DNA from: Treponema sp.
Lineage (GTDB): Bacteria; Spirochaetota; Spirochaetia; Treponematales; Breznakiellaceae
Direction: 5' to 3'
Length of the DNA stretch: 7,253 nt
Assembly: GCA_031263265.1 (NCBI GenBank)
Contig: JAISGE010000206.1
Span: forward strand, 1 to 7,253
Shown piece after piece: positions 5,635 through 7,253 of the stretch; the stretch's first letter is position 1; each line of letters begins with the position of its first letter. A program made the position numbers and the translations under genes. The notes below the pieces were generated by a model, which had not been told where the DNA came from, did not search any database, and was given only the letters and a program-made list of their open reading frames with translations.

Positions 5635-7215
5635 CTAATGCGGCGAAAGTTCTTTCATGCGGCAGGCGATACGTTTTCCAGAAAACACTACCGCCAGTTG
5701 CGCGACCCGTTGATGCGTAGCCGCGTAACGATCGCAATAACCTTTTTCCTTGATTTGCTCCATGGCCGTATCTAAAAGCGTCTTCAACGCGCCTTTGCTC
5801 GCGTATTTTACTTCGGCAATGACCGCACGCTCCTTCCACGTCCACACCGCGTCAATACGGCCCCTACTCGTGGAAACTTCAGCATCAACATGAAAACCCA
5901 GCATATTTAACCACAGCAATAGCAGCGAATGATAATACGCTTCTCTTTTAATATGAAGCTGGTAAGGAATATTGGCAAACAATGCTTTGAGACTTGTCTC
6001 AAATACAGCCGCCTCGCCTCTGAGCAGCGCCTCCATCATGCGCCCCCGCAACGAAATTGTCTTATCAACAGGATACACTGCGTAACTGCTGGTAAGATAA
6101 TCCATCAGCGACTGCCGCACCTCCTCATTCGGAATGCCAAGTGTATAAACCAGCTCTTCTCCAAACTCATCCTTTTCAGTCTTTTTTATCGTGAGATAGC
6201 CGGACTGAAAAAATAACTGCTTGGTATCCAGTGTCCGGTAATCAAAACTGTTATACTCAGCCTGTTTCATAAGCACCGGTTCCAACAACAGATGCACATC
6301 ATTACGCTCTTTCATCAGATTGACAAGAAACGTAGGGGTTCCGGTCTCGAACCACAGATTCGTAAACTTTTTCTGGCTCAAAAGCACCAGTGTTGAAAAC
6401 GGGTTATACACCGCGTTTTCCCCGTCCCAGGAAAACCCGTTATACCAGCGCCGTATTTTTGCCAGCGCTTCCGGTACATCGCAATGATGTGCCACTGCCA
6501 GTTCCTCAAGGTGCGGCGCGAAACATGACTCAAGCTCCTCCTGCGTATAGCCGCAAAGCGTGGCGTATGTGGCGTCAAAGGTAACATCAAGCAAATTATT
6601 CAGTGCGGAAAACACCGAAACCTTGGCGAACTTGGTGATTCCGGTCATAAACACGAAACGGAGATGCTCATCAGCGCCTTTGAGAACCCGGTAGAAATTC
6701 TGCAAAAACTTCCGAATCCCTTCAATAATTTCCGGCGGCTCGCTTAGGGCATCCAGCATAGGCATATCGTACTCATCGACCAGCACCACCACCTGTTTGC
6801 CGGTTTTCTGATGCAAGCGCTGAATCAGCTCACCAAAGCAATCAGCCGCGAATTCCTGCGTCAGAGCGATGTCAAAAGAGGCCGCAAGCTCCCGCAGATG
6901 CGCTATCGAAGCCCGTTCAATAGTCTCAGCCGATGTGTGCGTGATAAGACTCCAGTCCTGCTTGATCACCGGATACTGCTGCTCCCAGTCCACCTTATCG
7001 GCGATGTATAAGCCTTCAAACAGGTCCTTCCGGCCTTCAAACAGCGCTTGAAGCGTACTCACGAGCAGAGACTTGCCGAAACGCCGGGGCCGTGAAAGGA
7101 AAATCGTCTTACCCCTGTTTATCAGCCACTCTATCAGCCGAGTCTTATCAACATACACACAGCCTCTGCCGCGTAAATCAACAAACGACTGTATTCCTAC
7201 GGGTAATTCCTGCAT
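5635..7215 (-). CDS. AAA-ATPase-like protein with C-terminal PD-(D/E)XK nuclease-like domain
   Basis: A 526-residue protein of the AAA-ATPase-like (PF09820-type) plus PD-(D/E)XK (PF08011/DUF1703-type) architecture. The N-terminus (LPVGIQSFVDLRGRGCVYVDKTRLI) is the family entry motif. Walker A is RPRRFGKS (42-49) and Walker B is VVVLVDEYD (142-150, Asp147/Glu148). FMTGITKFAKVSVFSALNNL-type residues follow, then RRWYNGFSWDG. The C-terminal domain shows EAYYHSLL, then Glu446, Asp455 (GRIDAV) and Glu468-x-Lys470 (IAEVKY), then a QI..KGY segment; this is a complete PD-(D/E)XK-type motif. It therefore appears intact and of full length. Homologues are often multicopy in anaerobic gut bacteria and their biological role is unknown; defence or mobile-element functions are speculation. 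No ribosome site precedes ATG 7215, which fits a leaderless mRNA from the promoter just upstream. It has no obvious partner gene. Confidence 0.95.
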   Translation of the reverse strand: MQELPVGIQSFVDLRGRGCVYVDKTRLIEWLINRGKTIFLSRPRRFGKSLLVSTLQALFEGRKDLFEGLYIADKVDWEQQYPVIKQDWSLITHTSAETIERASIAHLRELAASFDIALTQEFAADCFGELIQRLHQKTGKQVVVLVDEYDMPMLDALSEPPEIIEGIRKFLQNFYRVLKGADEHLRFVFMTGITKFAKVSVFSALNNLLDVTFDATYATLCGYTQEELESCFAPHLEELAVAHHCDVPEALAKIRRWYNGFSWDGENAVYNPFSTLVLLSQKKFTNLWFETGTPTFLVNLMKERNDVHLLLEPVLMKQAEYNSFDYRTLDTKQLFFQSGYLTIKKTEKDEFGEELVYTLGIPNEEVRQSLMDYLTSSYAVYPVDKTISLRGRMMEALLRGEAAVFETSLKALFANIPYQLHIKREAYYHSLLLLWLNMLGFHVDAEVSTSRGRIDAVWTWKERAVIAEVKYASKGALKTLLDTAMEQIKEKGYCDRYAATHQRVAQLAVVFSGKRIACRMKELSPH

Positions 7216-7221
7216 GAATTA

Positions 7222-7251
7222 AGTATACCAATAAGCGATCCAGCTTGTAAA
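7222..7251 (-). promoter_or_regulatory. Sigma-70-type promoter of the AAA/nuclease gene, probably leaderless
   Basis: On the minus strand TTTACA (7251-7246, 5 of 6 consensus) and TATACT (7227-7222, 5 of 6) are 18 bp apart. The -10 box ends 6 nt before ATG 7215, so transcription should begin at or within a base or two of the start codon. The absence of any Shine-Dalgarno agrees with this. Confidence 0.6.
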
Positions 7252-7253
7252 GC

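Overview
The window looks like a piece of a spirochaete chromosome, most plausibly a gut or termite Treponema with mid-range GC. This is inference. It rests on a secreted caspase-like protein, a 5'-truncated 'EYQLTAEPLR' relic of a family I associate with treponemes, an AAA-ATPase-like/PD-(D/E)XK protein of a type often multicopy in anaerobic gut bacteria, and two genes of unknown function. No rRNA, tRNA, CRISPR array or insertion sequence was seen.

Left part (1-1297): a signal-peptide-bearing caspase-family (C14-like) protein runs leftward off the window edge. It is divergent from a deoxycytidylate deaminase gene, and about 85 bp of regulatory DNA separates the two. The deaminase ends only 2 bp from the stop of a convergent gene of unknown function (1300-2283, minus).

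Centre (2284-4803): hemB and hemL form a compact two-gene unit. The stop of hemB (TAA) shares a base with the start of hemL (TAATG), which suggests translational coupling. HemL makes 5-aminolevulinate from glutamate-1-semialdehyde and HemB condenses two of these to porphobilinogen, so the pair covers consecutive steps of C5-pathway tetrapyrrole synthesis. The unit is closed by a perfect 12-bp hairpin that should terminate transcription from both sides.

Right part (4804-7253): an accessory-looking, all-minus region. It holds a 154-residue protein of unknown function. In frame upstream of it is a start-less relic of an 'EYQLT' protein. A short low-content spacer follows, then an intact 526-residue AAA-ATPase-like plus PD-(D/E)XK nuclease-like protein. 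The promoter of that last gene is a good sigma-70 match placed so close to the ATG that the mRNA should be leaderless.

I see no complete, obviously new multi-gene system. The most notable items are the secreted caspase homologue, the gene relic or fusion at 5273-5506, and the leaderless AAA/nuclease gene.
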